From a virus, in IMG/VR virus record IMGVR_UViG_3300010293_000018, positions 1 through 36,778 of that record: DNA of 36,778 nt, one strand, 5' to 3'. A model generated the notes under the pieces. The model had not been told where the DNA came from. It worked only from the letters and a program-made list of their open reading frames with translations, and ran no database searches. Each line of letters starts with the position of its first letter. Positions within the stretch are counted from its first letter, which is position 1. Position numbers and translations under genes: made by a program. Shown here in pieces: positions 15,443 to 22,717 of this stretch.

Positions 15443-15662
15443 TCTCACGAACACTCCGGACAGAACTCTGGCAAAAAAGCTTGCAAACCAAAAAGGTCTT
15501 GACTACGAAACTCTCGGGAAACTGGTTGGGGTTTCTGAAATCAGTATACACCGTTATCTTAATGGTGAACGCCAACCGCCTTGGGATGTTGCCAACAGGA
15601 TTGCGGAGGTCTTAGGAGTGCCAGCGGAAGACTACAAAAACTTGTTCAAATATATTGATTGA
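15423..15662 (+). CDS. XRE-family helix-turn-helix regulator
   Basis: This gene encodes 79 residues, from ATG 15423 with GAAGGTGA upstream. The sequence LAKKLANQKGLDYETLGKLVGVSEISIHRYLNGERQPPWDVANRIAEVLGV is a clear Cro/CI-type five-helix domain: helix 2-3 is YETLGKLVGVSEISIHRYLNG, followed by the usual P-x(6)-IAEVLGV. The protein is only the DNA-binding domain, so it probably binds as a Cro-like dimer. It sits directly before the repeat-rich control region 15663-16111, whose two palindromes are natural candidate operators. It probably switches expression between the left genes and the nuclease/RNAP/packaging genes. Confidence 0.85.
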   Translation: MLKNVDSLTNTPDRTLAKKLANQKGLDYETLGKLVGVSEISIHRYLNGERQPPWDVANRIAEVLGVPAEDYKNLFKYID

Positions 15663-15844
15663 GATATACTTGAGAGAAACTATCACACTATTCTTAATGT
15701 TAAGGGGGTGTTATGCGCCTTGTCAAAACTATGACAAATTTCTCATCCTTGTCAAAAGTTTTTGAGACTTTCGCGTATTTCACCCCCTAAACCGTGATAA
15801 AACCAAAAAAGATTTGACAAGAAAATACGGATTTGACAAGGCCA

Positions 15845-15887
15845 ACTATCCGTTTGGATAGCTACATGTGACTATCCGTTTGGATAG
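15845..15887 (+). promoter_or_regulatory. Two identical palindromes, candidate operators
   Basis: ACTATCCGTTTGGATAG occurs exactly at 15845-15861 and 15871-15887, 26 bases apart. Each holds CTATCC/GGATAG around GTTT. Twin palindromes next to an XRE gene fit operator sites OR1/OR2 for dimers. The spacing is about 2.5 helical turns. Confidence 0.65.
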
Positions 15888-15896
15888 TTGTGTCAT

Positions 15897-15925
15897 TTGT
15901 CAGAAATTTTACTAAAAAGTATTTA
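15897..15925 (+). promoter_or_regulatory. Candidate sigma-A promoter
   Basis: TTGTCA (15897-15902), 17-base spacer, TATTTA (15920-15925), in a very AT-rich stretch 10 bases after the second palindrome. The -10 box is imperfect. It would drive the nuclease genes at 16112 and beyond. The rest of 15663-16111 holds no gene. Confidence 0.35.
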
Positions 15926-16111
15926 AAAATAATTTTAATTATAAAAGTTTTTGGAAATATTTTTGACAAGTGACAAGGGGGTCAAAAACGCATCTTTTAC
16001 AAACACTTATTTTTTTTCGCCCACGCGTAAAATACAAGGACTTTTATGAGGAGAAGGATAAAATGCCTATTGGCATGGACAAAGCCTTTTATTTTTTGTC
16101 TGGAGGACATT

Positions 16112-16438
16112 ATGAAAACAAAAATCATTCCGACATATAATAGCGAAACAAAAGATTACCATCCACATTTGAAACAACGTTTACAAGAGACATTTCCGGG
16201 TTGTACTGTTTTGAAAAATGACCCGAACAGAATTCAAGGGATTGAAGATTTTACAGTTCTTTATGGAAAGAAATGGGCCACACTAGAAGCGAAAATTTCA
16301 GAGAAAGCAAGAAGGAAGCCAGAGCCAAATCAAGAACATTATGTCGAGCAACATGGAAAAATGTCTTATTCAGCTTTTGTATACCCGGAGAATGAGGACC
16401 AGGTTTTTGAAGAGTTGAGAGAGCACTTCAAAGACTAA
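16112..16438 (+). CDS. VRR-NUC-like endonuclease
   Basis: This gene encodes 108 residues. ATG 16112 is chosen for TGGAGGA nine bases upstream; the in-frame ATG 16046 has a weaker site. The core QGIEDFTVLYGKKWATLEAK gives the catalytic pattern D46-x(12)-E59-A-K61 of the PD-(D/E)XK fold, with N-terminal helix LKQRLQETFPGC and C-terminal PNQEHYVEQHGKMSYSAFVYPEN. This is the layout of small phage VRR-NUC enzymes, where GxxD and ExK bind the metal and Q/Y complete the site. They are thought to resolve branched DNA or process replication intermediates. It is the first gene after the control region. Confidence 0.82.
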   Translation: MKTKIIPTYNSETKDYHPHLKQRLQETFPGCTVLKNDPNRIQGIEDFTVLYGKKWATLEAKISEKARRKPEPNQEHYVEQHGKMSYSAFVYPENEDQVFEELREHFKD

Positions 16439-16464
16439 AATTTTTTCAAGAGGGAGAAACCAAA

Positions 16465-17103
16465 ATGCAATGGAATGATCACCATGAGTTAGAAGGAAAG
16501 CACGCTTTCTTGGGAGCGAGCAATTTCAGATGGATGAATCAGAACGACGTAGATTTCGAAAAAAGGTATTATGCACAATTTGCAACCTCGATCGGCACAG
16601 CCATTCACGAATTAGCAAAAGACTGTATTGACAGTCGAATGAAGTTAACTAAACATGATAAGCGTTTAGTTGAATATTCGATGTACAAGAATGGCATTCC
16701 AAAAAGAGCCTATGACCCAGACACAATCTTAACAAATCTCCTCCCCTTCGTTAATGATGCAATTGGATACCGTATGAGTTCTGAGATTATTCTTTTCTAT
16801 AGTTATAATAGTTTTGGAACGACCGACGCAATAGTGTTTAACGAAAAAGAGAAGACTCTTCGAATTCATGATTTAAAGACGGGCACAACGCCAAGTCATA
16901 TTGAGCAGTTAATAGTGTACGCAGCCTTATTCTGTCTAGAATACAAAAAGAAACCGAAGGATTTTACAACAGAACTTCGTATTTATCAAAGTTCGGAAAT
17001 TTTAAATTATACAGCGGAGCCGATGGAGATCGAAAAGACAATGGAACTCATCAAACTCAGAGACTCGGACATAAAAGAATATTACGAGGGGGATTTTAGA
17101 TAA
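16465..17103 (+). CDS. RecB/Cas4-like PD-(D/E)XK exonuclease
   Basis: This gene encodes 212 residues, with AGGGAGA upstream. Motifs: N-terminal SIGTAIHELAKDCI (His in the usual GxxxHE position), then GTTDAIVF (D121), IHDLKTG (D136, K138) and QLIVYAALF (Q-x(3)-Y). This is the RecB C-terminal nuclease signature, without the four iron-sulfur cysteines of Cas4. Such phage proteins work as 5'-3' or end-processing exonucleases in recombination. TAATG overlap couples it to the large DFDGD protein at 17103, so the three genes 16112-20078 form an operon. Confidence 0.82.
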   Translation: MQWNDHHELEGKHAFLGASNFRWMNQNDVDFEKRYYAQFATSIGTAIHELAKDCIDSRMKLTKHDKRLVEYSMYKNGIPKRAYDPDTILTNLLPFVNDAIGYRMSSEIILFYSYNSFGTTDAIVFNEKEKTLRIHDLKTGTTPSHIEQLIVYAALFCLEYKKKPKDFTTELRIYQSSEILNYTAEPMEIEKTMELIKLRDSDIKEYYEGDFR

Positions 17104-20078
17104 TGGAAGACGACGAGAACAAAAAAATTGAGGACCAAACATTATCGCATTATGGAATGCCCAGACGTTCGGGTCGATATCCTTGGGGATCTGGAGAAAC
17201 CCCCTATCAAGGCGAAGGCGATTTTCTTAGTAGAATCCAGCCTTACAGAGATAAGGGAATGACCGATAATGAAATTGCAAAGGAACTCGATATTTCTACC
17301 ACAAAGTTTAGACAAAATCAGAGTCTGGCGATTGATCAAAGAAAGTCGGATCTTGTCGCTAGAATAAAGAGCATGCAGTCTGATGGATTGAGCAATCCAA
17401 AGATTGCGGCTGAACTCGGATTGGCTGGAGAATCCACGGTACGGTCTTTACTAGCGTCAGACGCAAAATCAAGACTTAAAATTGCAAGAAAAGCAGCCGA
17501 CTCTATTCGTGAAATTATCGATGAAAAGGGTATGCTTGACGTTGGTGTTGGCGTGGAACGAGAACTTGGCATCTCCAGAGAAAAATTAGGTCAAGCAATC
17601 CAGATTCTGCAAGAAGAGGGTTATTTACTTTACCCAGGAAGAGTTCCACAATCTACCAATAAGGGTAAATATACAACCATAAAAGTTTTGTGTCCTCCCG
17701 GAACACAGCATAAAGAAATCTATGAATATGACAAGATCAATCATTTGACTGATTATATTTCTAGAGATGAAGGGGATACATTTGAACCAGGTTTTATTTA
17801 CCCATCTTCTCTTAATTCTGATAGGATTCAAATTCGCTATGCAGAAGAAGGCGGAAAAGAAAAAGACGGGGTCGTTGAACTTAGAAGAGGAGTTCCTGAT
17901 ATTTCTCTAGGCTCTTCGAATTATGCTCAAGTTCGTATTCTGGTAGATGGAACTCATTACATCAAGGGCATGGCTTTATATTCAGATAACATGCCCGAAG
18001 GTGTCGATATTGTCTTCAATACCAATAAAAAAATCGGAACTGACAAGATGAAAGTTCTTAAGGCCATCAAAGAAGACCCCGACAATCCGTTTGGTTCTGC
18101 AATTAAGGAACATGGTGGGCAATCATATTACATCGATCCTGTCACCGGAGAAAAGAAACTCTCCGTAATCAACAAAAGAGCAGATGAGGGTGATTGGGGA
18201 GAATGGTCGAAAGAGTTGTCTTCTCAATTCCTATCAAAACAGCCAACGAAAATGATTGAGAAACAAATTAATTTGGCTATGGTTGACAAAAATGCAGAAT
18301 TTAACGAGATCATGTCTCTTACGAATCCAACAGTAAAGAAAGCCTTACTTGAAGCATTTGCAGATGACTGTGACTCGTCAGCTGTTCACCTTAAAGCTGC
18401 GTCTCTTCCTGGAACTCACTATAAAGTTATATTGCCAATCGGCTCTTTAAAAGATGATGAAACATACGCTCCCCATTTGAAAGATGGAACACAAGCGGCT
18501 CTAATTCGTTTTCCGCATGGAGGAACGTTTGAGATTCCGATTGTAACTGTAAATAATCGTAATAAAGAAGGCATCAGTGTTTTAACGCCAAATCCTCAAG
18601 ATGCAATCGGTATTAATTCCAAAGTTGCGGAACGTTTGTCCGGAGCTGATTTTGATGGTGACACTGTAATGGTTATTCCACTTAGCGAAACCGTTAAGAT
18701 CAAATCCACACCCGCTCTTAAAGGCTTGCAAGGGTTTGATACAAAAATGACTTACGGACCGGATAGTAGTAAAATTGGATCCGATGGGATAGAACATTTT
18801 TATAGAGGTGAAAAAGAAATCTCCGTTATGAAGGAATCAAATCTTCAGTTGAAAATGGGGATTGCCTCGAACCTCATCACAGACATGACATTGAAAGGCG
18901 CCACAGATGAGGAAAAAACCCGTGCCGTAAAGCATTCAATGGTTGTAATCGATGCTGTAAAACATCATCTTGATTATAAACAAAGCGAAATTGATAATGG
19001 GATTAAGGCTCTACACAAGAAGTATCAAGGCCACATTGATCCCGAAACGGGCCGTGAAAGACAAGGTGCCGCAACTCTTATTTCTAGAGCAAAATCAGAA
19101 GTCACAATTAATGAGAGAAAAGAAGCACCTGGATATTTTGCAAAAGATACTGGGAACAGACTCATTCTCGTTGATGAAGACAATAAGGTATTTTTGGATG
19201 AAGAGAGCGGTAGATTCTACTCTGAAAAAGAGAAAAGAACGTTATATGCTGATCCAAAAACAGGGGAAAAGTTGTATAAAGACACGGGTAGAGAATATAC
19301 AAAAGTTCATTACAAGGATTCCACTGGAAAGAGTCAAACGTCCACTGGTATTGTCAGAGATGGCAGACTATTTTACAAAGATGAAGATAAAAAATGGATT
19401 GAGGTCACGAGTGAGAAATTCAAGACACAACTTGCGACTATGAAATCCACAAGAATGGCAGAGGCCAAAGATGCTAGAGAACTTTCTTCTGGCACTCCAC
19501 AAGAAGAGCTTTATGCGACATATGCAAATAGTCTTAAGGCTCTAGGCAATGAGGCTAGAAAAGCCTTTTTGGCAATTAAGGAGATATCGTACTCTCCCTC
19601 TGCAAGACAGACCTATCAACAAGAGGTTAATCAACTAGAAGAGAAGCTCAATAGGGCCCTCCTAAACGCACCAAAGGAGCGCTATGCTCAAATGCTTGCC
19701 GCTACAAGAATCAAGGCGAAGCTAGCTGGTGTTGTAACATTGACCCCCGAACAAGAGAAGAAGATAAGACAACAAGAACTCTCTAGAGCCAGAGTAAAAG
19801 TTGGAGCAAAGCGTAGCAACATTCGTCTTGAGATGAGAGAATGGGAAGCAATTCAAGCTGGTGCTATAACAAAGACAAGACTTGAACAAATCATTGCGAA
19901 CTCTGACTTAGACATTCTCAGACAACTAGCGATGCCTAGAGCCACAACTGTTCTCAGTGACAACAAAGTAAGAAGATTGATCAGCATGTCTGCTTCTGGA
20001 TACACTTCATCTGAGATCGCAGATGCTTTGAACATTCCAGTATCAACGATCAGTAACTATCTGAGAAAGGAGGAATAG
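17103..20078 (+). CDS. Candidate single-chain RNA polymerase (DFDGD motif) with HTH domains and N-terminal LSHYG...PWGSG tag
   Basis: The product has 991 residues. Residues 14-36 carry the tag LSHYG, then RRSGRYPWGSGE. Residues 44-75 and 80-115 look like two helix-turn-helix units (MTDNEIAKELDISTTKF; LSNPKIAAELGLAGESTV). A central part holds RFPHGG (R469-P471) followed by ERLSGADFDGDTVMVIPL with D516-F-D518-G-D520. ADFDGD is the metal-binding loop of the beta'-subunit double-psi barrel of cellular RNA polymerases and, as DxDGD, of YonO-like phage enzymes and RNAi polymerases; R-x-P before it also fits. The last 35 residues form a third HTH (GYTSSEIADALNIPVSTISNYL). It lacks separate beta and beta' subunits. 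It probably transcribes phage genes, but activity is not proven. Confidence 0.72.
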   Translation: MEDDENKKIEDQTLSHYGMPRRSGRYPWGSGETPYQGEGDFLSRIQPYRDKGMTDNEIAKELDISTTKFRQNQSLAIDQRKSDLVARIKSMQSDGLSNPKIAAELGLAGESTVRSLLASDAKSRLKIARKAADSIREIIDEKGMLDVGVGVERELGISREKLGQAIQILQEEGYLLYPGRVPQSTNKGKYTTIKVLCPPGTQHKEIYEYDKINHLTDYISRDEGDTFEPGFIYPSSLNSDRIQIRYAEEGGKEKDGVVELRRGVPDISLGSSNYAQVRILVDGTHYIKGMALYSDNMPEGVDIVFNTNKKIGTDKMKVLKAIKEDPDNPFGSAIKEHGGQSYYIDPVTGEKKLSVINKRADEGDWGEWSKELSSQFLSKQPTKMIEKQINLAMVDKNAEFNEIMSLTNPTVKKALLEAFADDCDSSAVHLKAASLPGTHYKVILPIGSLKDDETYAPHLKDGTQAALIRFPHGGTFEIPIVTVNNRNKEGISVLTPNPQDAIGINSKVAERLSGADFDGDTVMVIPLSETVKIKSTPALKGLQGFDTKMTYGPDSSKIGSDGIEHFYRGEKEISVMKESNLQLKMGIASNLITDMTLKGATDEEKTRAVKHSMVVIDAVKHHLDYKQSEIDNGIKALHKKYQGHIDPETGRERQGAATLISRAKSEVTINERKEAPGYFAKDTGNRLILVDEDNKVFLDEESGRFYSEKEKRTLYADPKTGEKLYKDTGREYTKVHYKDSTGKSQTSTGIVRDGRLFYKDEDKKWIEVTSEKFKTQLATMKSTRMAEAKDARELSSGTPQEELYATYANSLKALGNEARKAFLAIKEISYSPSARQTYQQEVNQLEEKLNRALLNAPKERYAQMLAATRIKAKLAGVVTLTPEQEKKIRQQELSRARVKVGAKRSNIRLEMREWEAIQAGAITKTRLEQIIANSDLDILRQLAMPRATTVLSDNKVRRLISMSASGYTSSEIADALNIPVSTISNYLRKEE

Positions 20079-20086
20079 AGTATAAT

Positions 20087-20395
20087 ATGAGCAAGGAAAT
20101 CAGAGTTACAACAGCAGACAACCCTTATGACCCATTCAATGAGTGGGAAAAATGGCTATTGTTTGACACAAACAAGGGATACCACACCTGCGAAAGACTT
20201 GCTTCTGTTACTACTGTATCCGATCAGTTCTCAGATGATGAGGTTTACGAAGCCGTTGAGAATGGTATTGCAGAACTCATGAAGACAGGTGCAATTAACA
20301 AACTTGGTGAAATCGTAGAGTTTAAGAAAGTAGTCAAAGAGGTTCCAGATATGATTCAAGAAGCTCCTGTTGACGAAACAGGGGCAAGCAACTAA
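20087..20395 (+). CDS. Small conserved acidic protein following the RNAP-like gene
   Basis: This gene encodes 102 residues, with AGGAGGAAT about 14 bases upstream inside the previous stop region. The sequence DNPYDPFNEWEKWLLFDTNKGYHTCERLASV, then VSDQFSDDEVYEAVENGIAELMKTGAINKLGE, is a family I know from Bacillota phages directly downstream of large proteins like the 17103 product. The function is unknown. The constant neighbourhood suggests an accessory factor of the RNAP-like protein or of packaging. It is acidic, with no membrane helix. A 356-base non-coding region follows. Confidence 0.75.
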   Translation: MSKEIRVTTADNPYDPFNEWEKWLLFDTNKGYHTCERLASVTTVSDQFSDDEVYEAVENGIAELMKTGAINKLGEIVEFKKVVKEVPDMIQEAPVDETGASN

Positions 20396-20751
20396 TTTGG
20401 TACATTACTATTCTGTACCTGTATACTGTTTGTGTCTATTCTGTGTGGTGGTACCTATAGGGAGGGGTCGTGAAAAACACACCCCCCCTTGCCATCGCGC
20501 CGGTCTTAAAAATTCCCCCGGAGGTATATTTAGGTGGATATTTTCAACACTCGGTTGGCTGCTTAATCGAATACATAAGAAATTACCTAGCTGAAACAGG
20601 CATGGTTCCTCTTCCCGATTTCTCCTTTCTCCCTCTCTCTGTCCAAATCCGTGGATATTGCTGGGTAAGGCCTTGTGTATTCCATTAAGTAGCTAACCTA
20701 AATTGCTAAAACTATTCCAAACTTAGTAGAAACTCAGGAAAGGAGAAGCAA
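20396..20751 (+). other. Non-coding region with GC hairpin, candidate packaging (cos) region
   Basis: There is no credible gene here. The stretch has a GC hairpin: GGAGGGGT-C-GTG (20461-20472), loop AAAAA, CACACCCCCCC (20478-20488). CCCCCGGAGG (20515-20524) then lies before an AT-rich TATATTTAGGTGGATATTTTC. The region directly precedes the likely small terminase and HNH genes, where cos sites of Bacillota siphophages are usually found, and C/G clusters are typical of cohesive ends. The cut position cannot be told from sequence alone. A promoter for the packaging operon may also be here. Confidence 0.4.
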
Positions 20752-21105
20752 ATGCCTAGAAGTAAGTACGTTATCTCATCAGAAGAACCTAGAAAGCCGA
20801 TGAGACCTGCTTTTACACCAGATGCTAGGGAGAACCAGATGATTTCTCTAGCGATTGATTTGGCTGAGAAGCAGCTAGCTGATGGCACAGCTTCCTCCCA
20901 AGTCATAACACATTTTTTAAAACTTGGTTCCAGCAGAGAAAGACTTGAACAAGAACTGCTAGTAAAACAGAAGGAACTACAAGAAGCAAAGACAAAGAAT
21001 CTCATATCTGCCGAGAATTCAGAGGTTCTTTACAAAGAAGCGCTTAAAGCAATGCGTGTATATTCTGGCGCAGATTTGGAGAGAGAGGACGATGAAGAAG
21101 ATTAG
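20752..21105 (+). CDS. Likely small terminase subunit or packaging accessory protein
   Basis: This gene encodes 117 residues, with AAAGGAGAAGC before the ATG. The N-terminus is basic (MPRSKYVISSEEPRKPMRPAFTPDARENQM). A helical core, ISLAIDLAEKQLADGTASSQVITHFLKLGSSRERLEQELL, is followed by a coiled coil (KQKELQEAKTKN) and an acidic end. I know this sequence pattern (LA-x-DLAEKQL-x-GTASSQVITHFLKLG) as a frequent Bacillota-phage gene just upstream of HNH and terminase genes. Position and charge layout fit a DNA-recognising small terminase, but no classical HTH is visible, so the function is inferred from place. The next gene starts inside its end. Confidence 0.6.
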   Translation: MPRSKYVISSEEPRKPMRPAFTPDARENQMISLAIDLAEKQLADGTASSQVITHFLKLGSSRERLEQELLVKQKELQEAKTKNLISAENSEVLYKEALKAMRVYSGADLEREDDEED

Positions 21106-21535
21106 GACGTACAGCGAGTTGATGACCATACCCTCATTCGAGGAAAGGTTCAGATATTTGAAACTCGACGGTGAAGTCGGTAAAGACACGTTTGGGTTCG
21201 ACCGGCAGTTGAATCAGAAGTTATATTCCTCTCCAGAGTGGAGAAGGGTACGAAATCACATTATCGTTAGGGATTTAGGTTGTGATCTGGGTGTTAGGGG
21301 CAAAGATCTCGGAAGCAGATCAGTCTACATCCATCATATGAATCCCATATCCATCGAGGACATACAGAAGTCCACGGAGTTTCTACTCAACCCCGAATAT
21401 TTGATAACGACATGTATGGATACGCACAACGCGATACATTACGGGGATGAGAAATTCCTTGACAACAACAAGATTGCAGTGAGAACAAAGAACGACACAT
21501 CACCATGGAGGAAAAGCCCAAATGGCAACAACTAA
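21092..21535 (+). CDS. HNH endonuclease (packaging-associated)
   Basis: This gene encodes 147 residues. ATG 21092 overlaps the previous gene, with GAGAGAGGA upstream; the in-frame ATG 21056 is deeper inside the neighbour. The motif reads EWRRVRNHIIVRD...SVYIHHMNPI...LNPEYLITTCMDTHNAIHYG: an HH pair for the general base and metal, N before the second helix, and the final H. HNH proteins beside terminase genes are needed for cos cleavage and packaging in HK97-like phages. Cysteines in the usual zinc pairs are largely missing (only TTCMDTHN), so this is a simplified HNH. It overlaps the next ATG by 14 bases. Confidence 0.85.
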   Translation: MKKIRTYSELMTIPSFEERFRYLKLDGEVGKDTFGFDRQLNQKLYSSPEWRRVRNHIIVRDLGCDLGVRGKDLGSRSVYIHHMNPISIEDIQKSTEFLLNPEYLITTCMDTHNAIHYGDEKFLDNNKIAVRTKNDTSPWRKSPNGNN

Positions 21536-21803
21536 AAAAAAAGCTGTCACCACGCCGGTGGCAGTTGAACAAGAGAAAATTGACACGACAGTGAGAGATA
21601 TTTCCAAGGAAAAAATTGGAATTGTGTCGGGATGCAGCATCCTGAATGTCAGAAAGATCCCAAATCCGCTCAGTGAAGTTCTATTCACAATCGCCCGTAG
21701 AACCCATGTGAAAATTGATTTGGAAGGGTCAACGGAGAGATATTACAGAGTCGTACTTCAAGGTGTCGAGGGCTTTTGCCAGAAAGATTTCATTGAGGTA
21801 TAG
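21522..21803 (+). CDS. Small bacterial SH3-like domain protein
   Basis: This gene encodes 93 residues, with ATGGAGGAAAAG upstream. A basic leader (MATTKKKAVTTPVAVEQEK) is followed by IGIVSGCSILNVRKIPNPLSEVLFTIARRTHVKIDLEGSTERYYRVVLQGVEGFCQKDFIEV. This shows the SH3b pattern: a G-x(6)-LNVR-x(2)-P opening, central I/V-x-ID, and GVEGFCxKDFI at the end. SH3b domains usually bind peptides or cell wall. Here, between HNH and the head-tail connector, it may be a minor virion protein. The gap to the next gene is two bases. Confidence 0.8.
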   Translation: MATTKKKAVTTPVAVEQEKIDTTVRDISKEKIGIVSGCSILNVRKIPNPLSEVLFTIARRTHVKIDLEGSTERYYRVVLQGVEGFCQKDFIEV

Positions 21804-21805
21804 TC

Positions 21806-22180
21806 ATGCCGACGCCCTCATTCAAAGATCAGAGTATATTGGATTCAACGAAGAAAATTCTTGGTCTCTCTGAGGATGACATTTCTTTTGACGATCAGAT
21901 CATCACTCATATCAACACTGTTTTTTCAGATTTGACACAGATGGGAATCGGCCCATCCGCCGGTTTTATCATCGAAGATAAGACACAGAAATGGTCGGAT
22001 TTTATCAAGGATGAATCGCTTCCGGATAACACGGTTGTCCTATCGCGAGTCAGAACCTATCTTCCGGCCAAAGTAAGAATGATGTTTGATCCTCCCTCCG
22101 GCAGCGTTCATATGGACGCCCTGAAGGCGGTTATTACGGAATCCGAATATAGACTCTACGTCGCAGCAGGAGGTCATTAG
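21806..22180 (+). CDS. Head-tail connector (gp6-like)
   Basis: This gene encodes 124 residues. The sequence SILDSTKKILGLSEDDISFDDQIITHINTVFSDLTQMGIGP matches the helical connector fold of HK97 gp6-like proteins, followed by FIIEDKTQKWSDF and VRTYLPAKVRMMFDPPSG, also characteristic. The protein forms a ring under the portal and links the head to the tail. Unusually it lies before the large terminase, not after the capsid gene. The start has no strong ribosome site (TATAGTC), so translation is probably coupled to the preceding stop. Confidence 0.82.
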   Translation: MPTPSFKDQSILDSTKKILGLSEDDISFDDQIITHINTVFSDLTQMGIGPSAGFIIEDKTQKWSDFIKDESLPDNTVVLSRVRTYLPAKVRMMFDPPSGSVHMDALKAVITESEYRLYVAAGGH

Positions 22181-22183
22181 TTT

Positions 22184-22717
22184 ATGCGAAACACTTATAT
22201 TGTCAAAAGAACAAACGTTTTATCCCACGCCGGAATCAAAGACATGAAGTGGGGTATTCGGCGTTTCCAGAACAAAGACGGGACTCTAACTGAGGCTGGA
22301 AAACTTCGATATAGGAGTGGCGGGGATTTTGCCCAATCGGTAGATTCCCGTGGTAGGAGAACCGAGAATATGACCGAGGAAGGTAAGAAAAACTACAGCT
22401 CAAGAGCCTCCGTTGCTTCGAATGTCTCGAAAGGTCTTGAATCTGCGGCAAAACTTACCGATATCGGGAAACAAAAATCAAAGACTACTAGACCAAACTA
22501 CGATAATGTTACTGATGAAGAACTCAAGAAACGTGTTGCAAGATTGAGTTTGGAAGAGCAATATGGGAGACTTTCCGGAGACGCCAAAAAGGTCCGCACT
22601 GGTTCCGATTGGGTTCATGAGATTCTTCAGACGGGTTCGATTCTGGCAAGTATGGCGGGCACTGCTGTCTCAATTTATATTGCATTAAAAGCTTTAAGGG
22701 GCGGAAAAGTCGTATGA
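22184..22717 (+). CDS. HxG-WG-R tag protein 1 (C-terminal TM)
   Basis: This gene encodes 177 residues. The tag LSHAGIKDMKWGIRRFQNKDGTLTEAGKLRYR is at residues 12-44. A polar middle follows, then TDEELKKRVARLSLEEQYGRLSG, a helical segment. A C-terminal hydrophobic stretch (IASMAGTAVSIYIALKAL) is probably membrane-spanning. The tag matches the recurrent H-x-G-x-(K/L/P)-(G/D)-(M/Q)-(K/R)-WG-x-R-(R/K)-(F/-)-Q pattern found in the next genes. It is common in Bacillota phage proteins, but its role is not known to me. Here the tyrosine is alanine (HAG). The stop region overlaps the next ATG. Confidence 0.8.
   Translation: MRNTYIVKRTNVLSHAGIKDMKWGIRRFQNKDGTLTEAGKLRYRSGGDFAQSVDSRGRRTENMTEEGKKNYSSRASVASNVSKGLESAAKLTDIGKQKSKTTRPNYDNVTDEELKKRVARLSLEEQYGRLSGDAKKVRTGSDWVHEILQTGSILASMAGTAVSIYIALKALRGGKVV

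Larger units (their letters stand above)
15718..15978 (+). repeat. Repeated TTTTGACAAGG boxes in both orientations
   Basis: CCTTGTCAAAA occurs at 15718-15728 and 15747-15757. The reverse form TTTGACAAG occurs at 15813-15821 and 15832-15840 (both within GATTTGACAAG), and TTTTGACAAG at 15961-15970, followed at once by TGACAAGG. TTGACA is also the -35 consensus, but no good -10 stands at 17 bases for most copies. They could be binding sites for a regulator or for replication initiation. Confidence 0.6.

Noticed and set aside
15845-15887. Start of a CRISPR array
   Set aside because: There are only two copies, each a palindrome, with a 9-base spacer and no cas genes.
15814-15968. TTGACA boxes as a set of promoters
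   Set aside because: Most copies have no acceptable -10 box 16-18 bases downstream on either strand, so they are better treated as protein-binding repeats.
20470-20688. 72-codon frame with GTG start before the packaging genes
   Set aside because: Its start lies inside the GC hairpin, with no family and no ribosome site. The region looks like a cos or control region.
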